Shown: piece after piece, positions 52,491 to 62,400 of the stretch
Layout: the number at the start of each line of letters is the position of its first letter
Position numbering within the stretch: the first letter of the stretch is position 1
Source: Micromonospora echinospora
GTDB lineage: Bacteria > Actinomycetota > Actinomycetes > Mycobacteriales > Micromonosporaceae
Assembly (NCBI RefSeq): GCF_900091495.1
Contig: NZ_LT607413.1
Coordinates: 4,541,001-4,605,000, forward strand
Direction of reading: 5' to 3'
Length of the DNA stretch: 64,000 nt
Notes under the pieces: model-generated
Database searches by the model: none
Told to the model about the DNA's origin: nothing
What the model saw: the letters and a program-made list of their open reading frames with translations, nothing else
Translations under genes and position numbers: made by a program

Positions 52491-54013
52491 GCGACGTCGT
52501 GCTCGCCGTCGACCTCGGCACCGGAGGCTGCAAGGCCGCGCTCGTCGACCCGGCCGCCCGGGTGGTCGCCACCACCTTCGCCGCCTACCCCACCACCTAC
52601 CCGGCACCGGGACGGCACGAGCAGCGCCCGGCGGACTGGTGGGCCGCGGTCGTCCGCTCGTCCCGGGAGCTGCTGGCCGCCGACGCCGGTCGGCACCGCG
52701 TCGTCGCGGTCGGGCTCTCCGGTCACAGCCTGGCCATGGTGCCGGTCGACGCGGACGGCACGCCGCTGCTGGACACGGTGCCGATCTGGTCCGACACCCG
52801 GGGGGAGGACGCGGCGGCGGCGTACTTCGCCGACGCCGACGAGACCGACTGGTACGCCCGCACCGGCAACGGCTTCCCGCGCGGCATGTACACCGTCTTC
52901 AAGGCCGCCTGGCTGCGCGCCGCGCACCCGGACGTCGCGGCCCGGACGACGCGCATCCTCGGCAGCAAGGACTGGGTCAACGCCCGGCTCACCGGAGTCC
53001 AGCGCACCGATCCCAGCTACGCCTCGGGCAGCGGCGCGTACGACCTCGCCACCCGTCGGATGCTGCCCGACGTGCTGGCCGCCCTCGGGCTGCCCGCCGA
53101 CTGGTGGCCGCCGGTCGTGCCGTCGACCGGGGTGGTCGGCCGGCTCACCCCGGACGCCGCCTCCGCCACCGGCCTGCCCGCCGGGGTGCCCGTCGTGGCC
53201 GGCGGGGTCGACAACTCGTGCATGGCGCTCGGCGCGGGTCTGGACCGCCCCGGCGAGGCGTACCTCTCGCTGGGCTCGTCGAACTGGGTCACCGTGGCCG
53301 GGGCCGAGCCGGTGCTCGACCCGGTGGGCCGACCGTACGTCTTCGACCACGTCCTGCCCGGCCTGTACGTCTCGGCGCTGTCGACCTTCGGCGGCGGCAG
53401 CAGCCTGACCTGGCTGGCCGCCCTGCTCGGCCGGGAGGCCGACCTGGACGCCCTGCTCGACGAGGCCGCCGCCGTGCCGGTCGGCGCGGACGGGCTGACC
53501 TGCGTGCCAACCCTCGCCGGGGGGACCGTCGCCGAAGGCGGCCCGGCCGTGCGCGGCGCCTACCTGGGGCTGGACCTCGGACACACGCACGGCCACCTGG
53601 CCCGCGCCCTGGTCGAGGGCATCGGCTTCAGCCTGGCCGACGCCGCGCGCACGATGCTCGCCGGGGCGCCGGCCGACCGGGAGATCAGCGCCACCGGCGG
53701 TGGCGCCCGGGGCGGCCTGCTGCTCCAGGTGCTCGCCGACCTGCTCGGCCGCCCGGTCAGCCGCCCGGACGACGCGCAGCACGGGGCCGCGCTCGGTGCC
53801 GCCGCCCTCGCGCTGCTCGGCACCGGCACCTGGACGGACACCGCGCCCCTGCGGTCGACCCGGCGCGCGGCGCTGCGGGTCGACCCGCGCCCGGACCTCG
53901 CCGCCGCCTACGCCGCACCCCGTGCCCGGTTCGACGCCGCCCGCGCGGCGACCCGGGCGCACGCCGCCGTCACCGCGGCCGACCACGACGACCAAACACC
54001 GAACCAGGAGTAG
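52487..54013 (+). CDS. FGGY-family carbohydrate kinase (xylulokinase-like, right operon)
   Basis: 508 residues. It begins DVVLAVDLGTGGCKAALVD (phosphate-binding motif). The body has GLSGHSLAMVPVD, SDTRGEDAA, LGSKDWVNARLTG and GGVDNSCMALGAG, close to xylulokinase/XylB-like members. The C-terminal FGGY signature is in ISATGGGARGGLLLQVLADLLG. It phosphorylates a ketose or polyol; D-xylulose cannot be assumed. ATG overlaps the regulator stop; six bases then lead to the aldolase gene. Confidence 0.85.
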   Translation: MSDVVLAVDLGTGGCKAALVDPAARVVATTFAAYPTTYPAPGRHEQRPADWWAAVVRSSRELLAADAGRHRVVAVGLSGHSLAMVPVDADGTPLLDTVPIWSDTRGEDAAAAYFADADETDWYARTGNGFPRGMYTVFKAAWLRAAHPDVAARTTRILGSKDWVNARLTGVQRTDPSYASGSGAYDLATRRMLPDVLAALGLPADWWPPVVPSTGVVGRLTPDAASATGLPAGVPVVAGGVDNSCMALGAGLDRPGEAYLSLGSSNWVTVAGAEPVLDPVGRPYVFDHVLPGLYVSALSTFGGGSSLTWLAALLGREADLDALLDEAAAVPVGADGLTCVPTLAGGTVAEGGPAVRGAYLGLDLGHTHGHLARALVEGIGFSLADAARTMLAGAPADREISATGGGARGGLLLQVLADLLGRPVSRPDDAQHGAALGAAALALLGTGTWTDTAPLRSTRRAALRVDPRPDLAAAYAAPRARFDAARAATRAHAAVTAADHDDQTPNQE

Positions 54014-54018
54014 TCACC

Positions 54019-54873
54019 ATGCCCCTCGCCGACCCACGTCCCATCCTCGCCGCCGCCCGCAGCGCGCGACACGGCGTCGGGGCCTTCAACGCGACCCTGC
54101 TGGAACATGCCGAGGCCCTGGTCAGCGGGGCTGAGGCCGCCCGTGCGCCACTGGTGTTGCAGATCAGCGAGAACGCGGTCCGCTACCACGGCGGCCTGCG
54201 TCCCCTCGCGCTCGCCGCCCGCGCGCTCGCCGAGGCGGCGACGGTCCCCGTCGCGCTGCACCTCGACCACGCGGAGGACGTCGCCCTGGTCCGCGAGGCG
54301 GTGGACCTCGGGTTCACCTCGGTCATGTACGACGGCTCCCGACTGCCCGACGACGAGAACCGGGCGGTGACCCGGCAGGTCGTCGCGCACTGCCACGCCC
54401 ACGACGTCGCGGTCGAGGCGGAACTCGGCGAGGTCGGCGGCAAGGACGGCGTCCACGCCCCGGGCGTGCGGACCGACCCCGCCGAGGCCCGCCGGTTCTG
54501 CGAGGAGACCGGCGTCGACGCGCTCGCCGTCGCGGTCGGCACCTCGCACGCGATGGCCTCCCGCGACGCGGTGGTCGACCTGGACCTGGTCGCCGCGATC
54601 GCCGAACTGGTGCCGGTGCCCCTGGTGCTGCACGGTTCCTCCGGCGTGGACGACGAGACCCTGCGGGCCGTGGTGGCCCGGGGGATGACGAAGGTCAACA
54701 TCGCCACCCACCTCAACAAGGTGTTCACCGGCGTGGTGCGTGACCGGCTCGCCGCCGACCCGAAGCTGCTCGACGCGCGCAAGTACGTCGCCCCGGCCCG
54801 GGACGCCATGGCAAAGGAGGTCGAGCGCCTGATCACGCTGCTCGGACCGGGCACACCGGAGGTGCGGTCGTGA
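54019..54873 (+). CDS. Class II ketose-bisphosphate aldolase
   Basis: 284 residues of the FbaA/GatY/KbaY/IolJ family. Zinc ligands and catalytic residues are visible in LHLDHAEDVALVREAVD, EAELGEVGGKDG, LVLHGSSGVDDETL and KVNIATHLNK. It cleaves a ketose 1,6-bisphosphate or a related keto acid phosphate to dihydroxyacetone phosphate and an aldehyde. In this operon it probably acts after the PfkB and FGGY kinases. Confidence 0.87.
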   Translation: MPLADPRPILAAARSARHGVGAFNATLLEHAEALVSGAEAARAPLVLQISENAVRYHGGLRPLALAARALAEAATVPVALHLDHAEDVALVREAVDLGFTSVMYDGSRLPDDENRAVTRQVVAHCHAHDVAVEAELGEVGGKDGVHAPGVRTDPAEARRFCEETGVDALAVAVGTSHAMASRDAVVDLDLVAAIAELVPVPLVLHGSSGVDDETLRAVVARGMTKVNIATHLNKVFTGVVRDRLAADPKLLDARKYVAPARDAMAKEVERLITLLGPGTPEVRS

Positions 54874-55805
54874 CCGCGCCCCGGATCCTGGTCACTCCCC
54901 GGTCGATGTCGAACCCGGACTCGCCCGCCGTGCGGCGGCTGCGGGCGGCCGGCTTCACCGTCGTCACCCCCACCCCGGGCCGGCAGCCGACCGGCGCGGA
55001 CCTCGCCGCCACCGTCCCGGGCGTCGTCGGCTGGATCGCCGGGGTCGAGCCGATCGGCGCGGACGTCCTGGCCCACGCCGACGCGCTGAAGGTGATCAGT
55101 CGCAACGGCGCCGGCCGCGACGCCATCGACGCCGGCGCGGCGGACGCGGCCGGTGTGCGGGTGCTCACCGCCCGGGGCGCCAACGCGCAGGGCGTCGCCG
55201 AACTCGCCCTCGCGCTCGCCCTCATGGGCCTGCGCGGACTGCCCGAGGCCAGCGCCGCGCTCCGCGCCGGACAGTGGCGGCGCAGCACCGGACGCGAGGC
55301 CGCCGGCCGGACCCTCGGCGTGGTCGGGTTCGGGGCGATCGGACGGCGACTCGCCCAACTGGCCCAGGGGCTCGGCATGCGGGTCGTGGCGCACGACCCG
55401 TACGTCACCGACGGCGGTGACGTGCCGCTGCTGCCGCTGGCGGAGCTGCTCCGCAGCAGCGAGGTCGTGTCGCTGCACGTCCCACCGTCCCCGGACGGAC
55501 CGCTGCTCACCGCCGCCGAACTGGCCCTGCTCCGCGACGACGTGGTCCTGCTCAACACCGCCCGGTCGACCCTCGTCGACGAGGTTGCCCTGCTGACCCA
55601 GTTGGAGTCCGGCCGCATCGCGCTGTACTCGGTCGACGCCTTCGACCGGGAGCCGCCGGAGCCGTCGGCCCTGCTCGCCCACCCCCGGGTGGTGCCGACG
55701 CCGCACCTGGGCGCCGCGACGGTCGAGAGCGTCGGCCGGGCCTCGGACGCGGCTGTGGACAACCTGCTCACCGCCCTCGCCACCCTCGGCGTCCGGGGCA
55801 CGTAG
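54870..55805 (+). CDS. D-isomer-specific 2-hydroxyacid dehydrogenase
   Basis: 311 residues. The NAD-binding motif is TLGVVGFGAIGRRLAQLA; the catalytic Arg is in LLNTARSTLVDE, Glu in DAFDREPPE and His in PTPHLGAATVES. It reduces or oxidises a 2-hydroxy/2-keto acid with NAD(P). Last gene of the right operon; the GTG start overlaps the aldolase stop. It may handle a keto acid released by one of the aldolases. Confidence 0.85.
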   Translation: MTAPRILVTPRSMSNPDSPAVRRLRAAGFTVVTPTPGRQPTGADLAATVPGVVGWIAGVEPIGADVLAHADALKVISRNGAGRDAIDAGAADAAGVRVLTARGANAQGVAELALALALMGLRGLPEASAALRAGQWRRSTGREAAGRTLGVVGFGAIGRRLAQLAQGLGMRVVAHDPYVTDGGDVPLLPLAELLRSSEVVSLHVPPSPDGPLLTAAELALLRDDVVLLNTARSTLVDEVALLTQLESGRIALYSVDAFDREPPEPSALLAHPRVVPTPHLGAATVESVGRASDAAVDNLLTALATLGVRGT

Positions 55806-56191
55806 GCGCTGGCCCGCTCCTCCTGACGGACCACCGGCGTGCTGCTCACCCTGCTCGGCGTCGGTCTGCTGACCGACGGCGTACGGCTCACCCGGCGGGC
55901 GCGGAGCCCTCGAAGCTCGCCGCACCGCCGTGGCAACCCCGGTCGGTCCTGACGGCGGGGCGGCGGAATACCGAATTCGAGTCTGTTTTCCGTTCTGATG
56001 TGAGTGAATATCGTGGAGTTTTGACGCGGCAGTGCCGCGGAAATTCCACAGCGCGGGTTTCACGCTTTCGGGGGAATTCTGCGTCGCCAATTGTGGTCTA
56101 TCGTCCCCGGTAATGGTGGAGGTCACCGGTCCCGCAGCCGCCGCATGGACGTCTTCGTCCGGCCCGGCGCGGGTGTGAGGGGGGAGAGCGC
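55806..56191. other. Lower-GC intergenic region with hairpin
   Basis: 386 bases. From about 55965 to 56110 the base composition falls to around 50 percent GC, unlike the surroundings. A long hairpin runs 56013-56049 (outer arm GTGGAGTTTT, inner GCGGC/GCCGC). TATCGT (56099-56104) is a possible -10 for the next gene. A short GTG frame near 55840 (LLTLLGVGLLTDGVRLTRRA) could be a degraded membrane peptide but is not called. Confidence 0.45.
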
Positions 56192-57403
56192 GTGTCCGAA
56201 CAGGAGCAGGCGGTGGGCAGGACGTCCCTGGCGGCCCGGGTGGCCGGTGCGCCGGCCGTGCCGGTCGAGGTGCCGGCGGCGGACGAGGAGTGGGACGAGG
56301 GGATTCCGCACGGTTTCGCAAGGGTCTACTACGCAGACGGCCCGCCAGGGATCCGGCGGCCGGTGGTCATGGCCGACGGTTTCAACCTCGGCCGCAGCGA
56401 CCTGGACTGGCTCTACCAGGGCCTGGACGGCACCTTCCCGCTGATCACCACGCTCCGGCGACAGGGCCGGACCGTGATCCTGCTCGGCTTCGACGAACGC
56501 ACCGCCCCGATCACCACCAACGCGGAGGCGGCGATCGCGGTGATCCGGCGGACCACCGAAACCCAGGTCGATGCCGGTCCACTGTCCGTCGGCGGATTCA
56601 GCATGGGTGGCCTCATCACCCGCTACGCGCTCGCCCGGATGGAACACGAGAACATCCCGCACCGGACCGCCCTCTATTTCTCCTACGACACCCCGCACCG
56701 CGGCGGCCACATTCCCGTCGGCATCCAGGCGTTCGCCCATTTCATTCCCGGGCCCGAGAACGACTTCGCCGTCCAGATGAACAGCCCGGCCGCCAAGGAG
56801 ATGATGTGGCGGCACTACGACAGCGAGGACGGCACGATCCGCCGGCATCCCGACCGGGATGAATTCCTCGAACAGTTGCGGGCCGTCGGCGAGTGGCCGG
56901 TGGGCCCACGGAAGATCGGTGTCGCCAACGGCTCCGGCGAGGGCATGCCGATCCCGGTGGAACCGGGTGAGGTCGCGTTGACCGTCAACGGACTTCTCTT
57001 CCCCGGCACGACCTTCCGCATCCAGGCGACCGGCGACGACGTCACGGTCGCCGAACTGGTGCGCACCCTTCCGCCCGCCCGCCAGGTCGTCACGACGAGC
57101 GGTTTCCCGGAGATCGACGGGGCGCCGGGCGGCACCCTGGACTCCTACCGGATCATCGCCGAGGCGCTGCGGGAGAACGGCGGCCTGGTCGACCTGCGTA
57201 AACCCACGGTGTGCTTCGTGCCCACCGTCAGCGCGGTCGCGATCCGGGACCTCGACGACCAGGACGACCTGTACGCCAAGGTCAACGCGCTCGACCCGAG
57301 CGAGAGCGAACTCGACGAGTTCCTCTGCTCCTCCACCACCACCCCGCACACCGCGGTCACCGAGGAACTCTGCACCTGGATCCTCGACCGCCTGCCCGAC
57401 TGA
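56192..57403 (+). CDS. Alpha/beta hydrolase (lipase-like)
   Basis: 403 residues, GTG start after a GGGGGGAG site, no signal peptide. PVVMADGFNLGRSD and GRTVILLGFDERT are followed by the nucleophile elbow VGGFSMGGLITRYALARM (GxSxG, Ser near 133). A long insertion and a C-terminal region with a Cys pair follow (FLCSSTTTPHTAVTEELCTW). A lipase or esterase fold is clear; the catalytic Asp/His and substrate are uncertain. Stands alone, ended by a terminator shared with the next convergent gene. Confidence 0.75.
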   Translation: MSEQEQAVGRTSLAARVAGAPAVPVEVPAADEEWDEGIPHGFARVYYADGPPGIRRPVVMADGFNLGRSDLDWLYQGLDGTFPLITTLRRQGRTVILLGFDERTAPITTNAEAAIAVIRRTTETQVDAGPLSVGGFSMGGLITRYALARMEHENIPHRTALYFSYDTPHRGGHIPVGIQAFAHFIPGPENDFAVQMNSPAAKEMMWRHYDSEDGTIRRHPDRDEFLEQLRAVGEWPVGPRKIGVANGSGEGMPIPVEPGEVALTVNGLLFPGTTFRIQATGDDVTVAELVRTLPPARQVVTTSGFPEIDGAPGGTLDSYRIIAEALRENGGLVDLRKPTVCFVPTVSAVAIRDLDDQDDLYAKVNALDPSESELDEFLCSSTTTPHTAVTEELCTWILDRLPD

Positions 57404-57420
57404 GCCCCTCCGCCGTACCA

Positions 57421-57462
57421 CCGGTGCCGGCGCGACCTCCTCCACGGACGCGCCGGCACCGG
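57421..57462. terminator. Bidirectional terminator hairpin
   Basis: Perfect 14-bp stem (57421-57434 with 57449-57462) and a 14-base loop between convergent genes. Confidence 0.8.
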
Positions 57463-57542
57463 CCCCGACCGTCGAGAGCCCCGCACCGGCGGCCGGGTGA
57501 CGGCGGTCCGTCGACGGAGACGTCACCGTCAGCCCGCAGTTC

Positions 57543-58352
57543 TCAGGCCCGGGTGCCGTTCGCGTGGGCTGACGCCCAGGCCGACCACGCCGCTCCCGCC
57601 TGCTCCCGGACGGCCGGGCCCCGGTCCCCGTACAGGTACCACCGGAACATGATCGACGTCGTTCCGCCGTACCGCATGCTGGCGACCTCGGCGATTCCCG
57701 GCGGCTCGTGCGTGCGGACGGTGACCGACCTGTCGTCGACCTGCTCGACCACACCGGACAGCGCCGGGGCCGGCGCGGCGGTGGCGACCTCGTCGCCGAC
57801 CTTTCCGGTGCGCAGTCCGGCCACCTCCACCACATCCGGGACCTCGACCGACCCCGGCACCTCCTGCTGCACGAGCAGCGTGGTCACCGGTAGCCCGGCG
57901 AAGTGGGTCAGGTAGAGCCGCATGGTGCGCAGGGCCGCGGTCCAGCCGCCGAGGGTCTGGTCGACGTCGTCCCGCCACTCGTCGCCGCCGACGAGGAAGC
58001 CGCTGGTCAGTCGGACGACGCAGGTGTCGCCGGAGCGCGCCTCCACCAGGATCTCGGTGTTCCACGTCCGGGTGCCCCGGTCCGGTCCTATCTCCTCGGG
58101 CTCGTCGAAGACGAGGCGACGCGGCGGATCCCAGGCGGTGATCGTCCCCTCCGAGGAGCCGTAGGACCCGTGGTACGTGACGATCCGGCCGCCGGGTCCG
58201 GGGTCGACCTCGCCCGGGACGAACCAGGTCTCCAGCCCGGGGCCGGTGGCGATCAGCTCCCACACCTGCTCGGGAGTGCCGGGTACGTCCGTCTCGACGA
58301 CCGCGCGGTAGCGCCCGTCCTCGTCGTCGACGGACGCGCGGATGTCAGTCAT
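57543..58352 (-). CDS. SRPBCC/AHSA1-like domain protein
   Basis: 269 residues. The N-terminal half (about 15-160) is an AHSA1-type START-like fold: RYRAVVETDVPGTPEQVWEL, GPGLETWFVPGEV, ITAWDPPRRLVFDEPE, GGWTAALRTMRLYL. A second beta-rich half (about 160-260) follows. Such proteins bind hydrophobic ligands. The gene overlaps the upstream HTH regulator by eight bases, the common regulator plus SRPBCC pairing. No ligand can be named. Confidence 0.82.
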   Translation of the reverse strand: MTDIRASVDDEDGRYRAVVETDVPGTPEQVWELIATGPGLETWFVPGEVDPGPGGRIVTYHGSYGSSEGTITAWDPPRRLVFDEPEEIGPDRGTRTWNTEILVEARSGDTCVVRLTSGFLVGGDEWRDDVDQTLGGWTAALRTMRLYLTHFAGLPVTTLLVQQEVPGSVEVPDVVEVAGLRTGKVGDEVATAAPAPALSGVVEQVDDRSVTVRTHEPPGIAEVASMRYGGTTSIMFRWYLYGDRGPAVREQAGAAWSAWASAHANGTRA

Positions 58353-58980
58353 GGGTCTGCTCCCTGCTCGGGCCAGCCGCTGCTGGCGTGTGCTGCGGAA
58401 TCGGGTAGGCGCCGACGACCAGGCGGTGACGTCGTCCCGTCGTCCCGCCCTCGACGTGGTGTCGGGCGATCACGGCGGTGACGGCTTCGGCTAGGTCCCG
58501 GGCGAAGTCCGCTCGCGCCGTAGGGCTGCTGAACGTGATCTCGGCGTCGAGGGCGAACGTCTCGGCCTGTCGCCCGGTGTCCCGGGACCGGCGCAGCAGG
58601 GCGCCGACCTCCTGTACGACCCGGCCGGCGACCGCGACCAGATACGCGGCGGAGAGCCGGTCCGGGCGTTCGCCCGACACCGGGCGCGCGGCGGCGGCAC
58701 CGAGCACCTCGGGCGAGACGAGGTACGCCTCGGCCGTGGCGACGAGCAGCCGTTCGGTGAGCCCGCCCCAGCGCCGCTCGCCCGCACCGGTCACCAGGCC
58801 CTGCGATTCGAGCTGCCGGGCGTGGTAGTGCACCCGTTGGCGGGGCAGGCCGAGCACCCGGGCCAGCTCGGTCGCCGAGCGGGGCTGGCGAAGCTCGGCG
58901 AGCATGCGGGACCGGACCGGATCGAGTGCCACGATCGCCGCGGCCGGAGCCGCGATCACGTCTACCGCGTCGATGGACAT
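58345..58980 (-). CDS. Winged-HTH transcriptional regulator (ArsR/HTH_20-like)
   Basis: 211 residues from the ATG at 58980. The winged HTH is at about 20-75 (LDPVRSRMLAELRQPRSATELARVLGLPRQRVHYHARQLES in pattern, recognition helix QRVHYHARQL). The rest is an effector region with DAEITFSSPTARADFARDLAEAV. No metal-site Cys cluster is present, so it probably senses a small molecule rather than a metal. It precedes and overlaps the SRPBCC gene. A perfect palindrome covers its -35 region, so it is likely autoregulated. Confidence 0.8.
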   Translation of the reverse strand: MSIDAVDVIAAPAAAIVALDPVRSRMLAELRQPRSATELARVLGLPRQRVHYHARQLESQGLVTGAGERRWGGLTERLLVATAEAYLVSPEVLGAAAARPVSGERPDRLSAAYLVAVAGRVVQEVGALLRRSRDTGRQAETFALDAEITFSSPTARADFARDLAEAVTAVIARHHVEGGTTGRRHRLVVGAYPIPQHTPAAAGPSREQTHD

Positions 58981-58986
58981 GGCCAC

Positions 58987-59017
58987 AGCCTGCCCTTGAC
59001 AAGAAATCCTGTCAAGG
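58987..59017 (-). promoter_or_regulatory. Autoregulated promoter with perfect 8+8 palindrome
   Basis: CCTTGACA-N8-TGTCAAGG (58994-59017) contains a TTGACA -35 (59015-59010, minus strand) spaced 17 bases from CAGGCT (58992-58987). This leads to a start at or near the ATG at 58980. A dimeric repressor binding here would block the -35. Confidence 0.65.
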
Positions 59018-59093
59018 AACCTCGCAGGTGGGGACCTCGGTCGTCGAAGCCGGTACGGGCCGCCGACCGGAGCGGGCGGGAGGCGCGGCCCGG

Positions 59094-59423
59094 TCAGCCG
59101 GCGGCGGGCCGACGGGCCAGCAGGCACGCCCCCTGCGGAGCGTCCGGTTCCTGGGTGACCAGCCGCGCGGTGACGGTGAACCCAACCCGCTCCAGCAGCC
59201 CGGCGACCCGCTCCGGCGGATGCCGGTAGGACTCGACGGTGACCGGGTGGCCGTAGGCGCGGTCCCGACGGACGAGTTCGTCGCCGGCATGGAAACCGAG
59301 CAGCAGGTGCCCGCCGGGAGCGAGGGTGCGGTGGAACTCCGCGACGATCGTCGGCAGGACCTGCGGCGGGGTGTGGACGATCGACCACCAGGCGACGATC
59401 CCGCCGAGCCGCGCGTCGGTCAC
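59094..59423 (-). pseudogene. 5'-truncated class I SAM methyltransferase remnant
   Basis: An open frame of about 109 codons with the second half of a class I methyltransferase: ARLGGIVAWWSIVHTPPQV, EFHRTLAPGGHLLLGFHAG, RVAGLLERVGFTVTARLV. The first half, including the glycine-rich SAM-binding loop, is absent; immediately upstream on this strand lies the NRPS stop. A deletion between the two genes is the simplest explanation. If translated, it could not bind SAM normally. Confidence 0.65.
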
Positions 59424-59436
59424 CGGCTGACGGTGC

Positions 59437-62400
59437 TCACGGCCGGGTGCCGCCCGGCCACCTCCCCGCTGCCGGCAGCCGGTAGCCGGACGGGTCGGCG
59501 AGCGCGGCGGTGAGCAGGTCGACGTACTCGGCGCACCACCGGGCCACGGTGGCGCGGTCGTACAGGTCGGTGGAGTACTCCACCACCCCGCGCAGCACCG
59601 GCCCGGCGGGCGAGAACACCACCCCCAGGTCACGGCGGGCGCAGGCCAGGCCCTGGTCCACCACCTCCGTGTCCAGGTCGGGCAGGGACAGCGACGGGAT
59701 CCCCGGGTTCCAGCCGAACAGGGCGGTGCCGACCGGCGGCGGCTCCCCGGGCCGCCACGTCGGGTCGACGGCGGCGTAGATCGTGCCCACCGGGGCCGGC
59801 TGGTGACGCAGCGCGTCCAGGAACACCCGGTCGGTGCGGGCCACCAGGTCGGCGAAGGAGTCCGCCCCGGCCAGCGGCACCCGCAGCGGGACGACGCTGG
59901 TGAACAGGCCGACGACCGGTTCGACGTCGGCGGCGTCCCGGTGCGCGTACGGGGCGGCGAGCACCACGTCGGCCGTCCCGGTGAGCCGGCCGATCAGCAG
60001 CGCCCATCCACCGGCCAGGACGGGCAGGACGCTGCCGGACGAACCGGCGGCCCCACGTACCCGGTCGGCGAGGGCGGCGGGGAGGTCGAAGGCGTACTCG
60101 TCGCCGTCACCGCTCAGCTTCGCCGGCCGCAGCCGGTCGGCCGGCGGGGACACGCTCCTCGGCGCGCCCGTCAACTGCTCCCGCCAGTACCGCCGGACCG
60201 GCTCCGGCGTGCCGGTGTCCCGTTGCCGGCGGGCGTACCCGGTGTAGCGGAGACCACCGGTCCGCTCGCCGGGGAGGGACCGGCCGGACCGCAGTGCCGG
60301 GTACGCCTCCGCCAGCTCACGCAGCAACTGCTGGATGGACCAACCGTCGCCGTTGAGGTGGTGGACGACGAGCATGAGCACGTGCCGGTCGCCGGCCAGC
60401 CGCGCCAGCCGGGCCCGCAGCCACGGTCCGTCGTCCGGGAACGGCTCCCGGCCGGTCGTGATGCACCAGGCGTCCACCTCCGACCCGGACACGTCCGTCA
60501 CGGGCACGACCAGCGGCCGGTGGGGGAGCACCTCCTGGGTGAGCGTGCCGTCCCGTTCGACCAGGCGGGTCCGCAGCGCGCCGTGCCGGGCGACCAGGGC
60601 GTCCAGCGCCGCCCGCAGCGCCGGCACGTCGAGGTCGCCGGTGAGGGCGACCCGGACCGGCATGTGCACCGCGGCCGGGTTCGGAGCCCGTCGCTGGCCG
60701 TGCCACATCAGCTCCTGCTGGTACGTCGCCGGCGCGCTCTCCTCGACGCCGTCTCCGCCGGTGGCGGCCGGGTCGACGATCGTGTCCTCCCCGACCGCCA
60801 CCGGGGTGGTGAGGGCGGCGGCCATGGCCCGGATGCCGGGGGCCTGGAGGACCCGGTGCACGCCGACCTCGGTGCCGAGCAGCCCGGACAGCCGGTTGGC
60901 GAGGCGGACGGCGGCCAGCGAGTGCCCACCGGCGGTGAAGAACGGCGCGTCCAGGGGTAGTCGTTCCACGCCCAGCTCGGCGCACCAGGCGTCGTGGACG
61001 AGCCGTTCCACACCCGCCTGCGGCACCTGGTCGCCGGCCGCCACCTCCGGGGCGGGCAACCGGGCCAGGTCGACCTTGCCGCTCTCCCCGAGGGGCAGCG
61101 CGTCCAGCAGCACCCACGCCCGGGGCACCAGGTACGGCGGGAGCCGGTCGGCCAGGGCGGCGGTCAACCGGGCCGTGCGGACGGCCGGCGGCTCATCGTC
61201 GTCGGCCGGCACCACGTACGCGGCCAGGTACGGCTCGTCACCCCGGTCGTACCGGGCGACGACGGCGGCCTGCCGGACGCCGGGCAGCTGGACGAGCGCT
61301 GCGGCGGCCTCGCCCGGCTCGACCCGGTGACCGGCGATCTTGACCTGGTCGTCGAGGCGACCGAGGAACTCCAGGGTCCCGTCGCCGCGTACCCGTACCC
61401 GGTCCCCGGTCCGGTACATCCGGGCACCGGGCACGGTCGAGTACGGGTCGGGCGTGAAGGCCCCGGCGGTCTCCGCCGGCCGATCGAGGTAGCCCCGGGC
61501 CAGCCCGTCGCCGCCCACGTGCAGCTCGCCGGCCGCTCCGGGTGGGACGGGTCGGCCGTGCGGGTCGAGCACGTACAGGCGGTGGGCGGCGACGGGGCCA
61601 CCGATGTCGATCGGGCCGGTGCCGTCCGGGGCCACCGGCCCGGCGGTGGTGACGATGGCGGCCTCGGTCGGGCCGTACGCGTTGACGACGGTGGCCGGGA
61701 ACCCGGCCGGCGGCCGGCGGCGTAGCTGGCTGCCCCCGACCACCAGGGTCCGCAGCGTGGCGGGGGCCGGCACGGGGGACGCGAAGACCAGCTCCGCGAG
61801 GGATGCCGGCAGGAACGCCACGGTGACCCCGTGCCGGGCCCACCAGGCGCACAGCGCCGCCGGGTCGGCGCGGACCTCGTCCGGTACGAGCTGGACGGTC
61901 GCCCCGGCGGCGAGCGCCGGCCAGATCTCGGCGAGGTTCGCGTCGAAGCCGAGGCCGAGCCCGTGGGCGACGACGTCCGTGCCGGTCAGCCCGAGCGCCG
62001 CCACGTGCCAGGCGACGGCGTGGAAGGCCGGGCGGTGCGGTACCAGCACCCCCTTCGGGCGACCGGTGGAGCCGGAGGTGTAGACGCACCAGGCGAGGTG
62101 GTCCGGCCCGGACCCGGCGGGCGGGTCGGAACCGGCCGGCGGGCGGGGCGCTTCCGCGTCCCCGGCCCCGACCGCGGCGACGTCGACCTCCTCGACCAGC
62201 AGTCGGGGCGGGGCCACCGGACGGTCGAGCGCGGTGAAGGTGACCACCAGCCGGGCACTGCTGTCGGCGAGGAGGGCGGCCAGCCGGGCGGGCGGCAGGT
62301 CGGGGTCGAGCGGCAGGAAGGCCGCTCCGGCGAGCAGCACCCCGAGCTGCGCCGCGACCAGTTCCGGCCGCCGGGGCAACAGCACCGCGACCAGGTCGTC

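Noticed and set aside
55840..55960. Short hydrophobic GTG frame after the 2-hydroxyacid dehydrogenase
   Set aside because: No ribosome site; frame loses hydrophobic character quickly; too weak to call.
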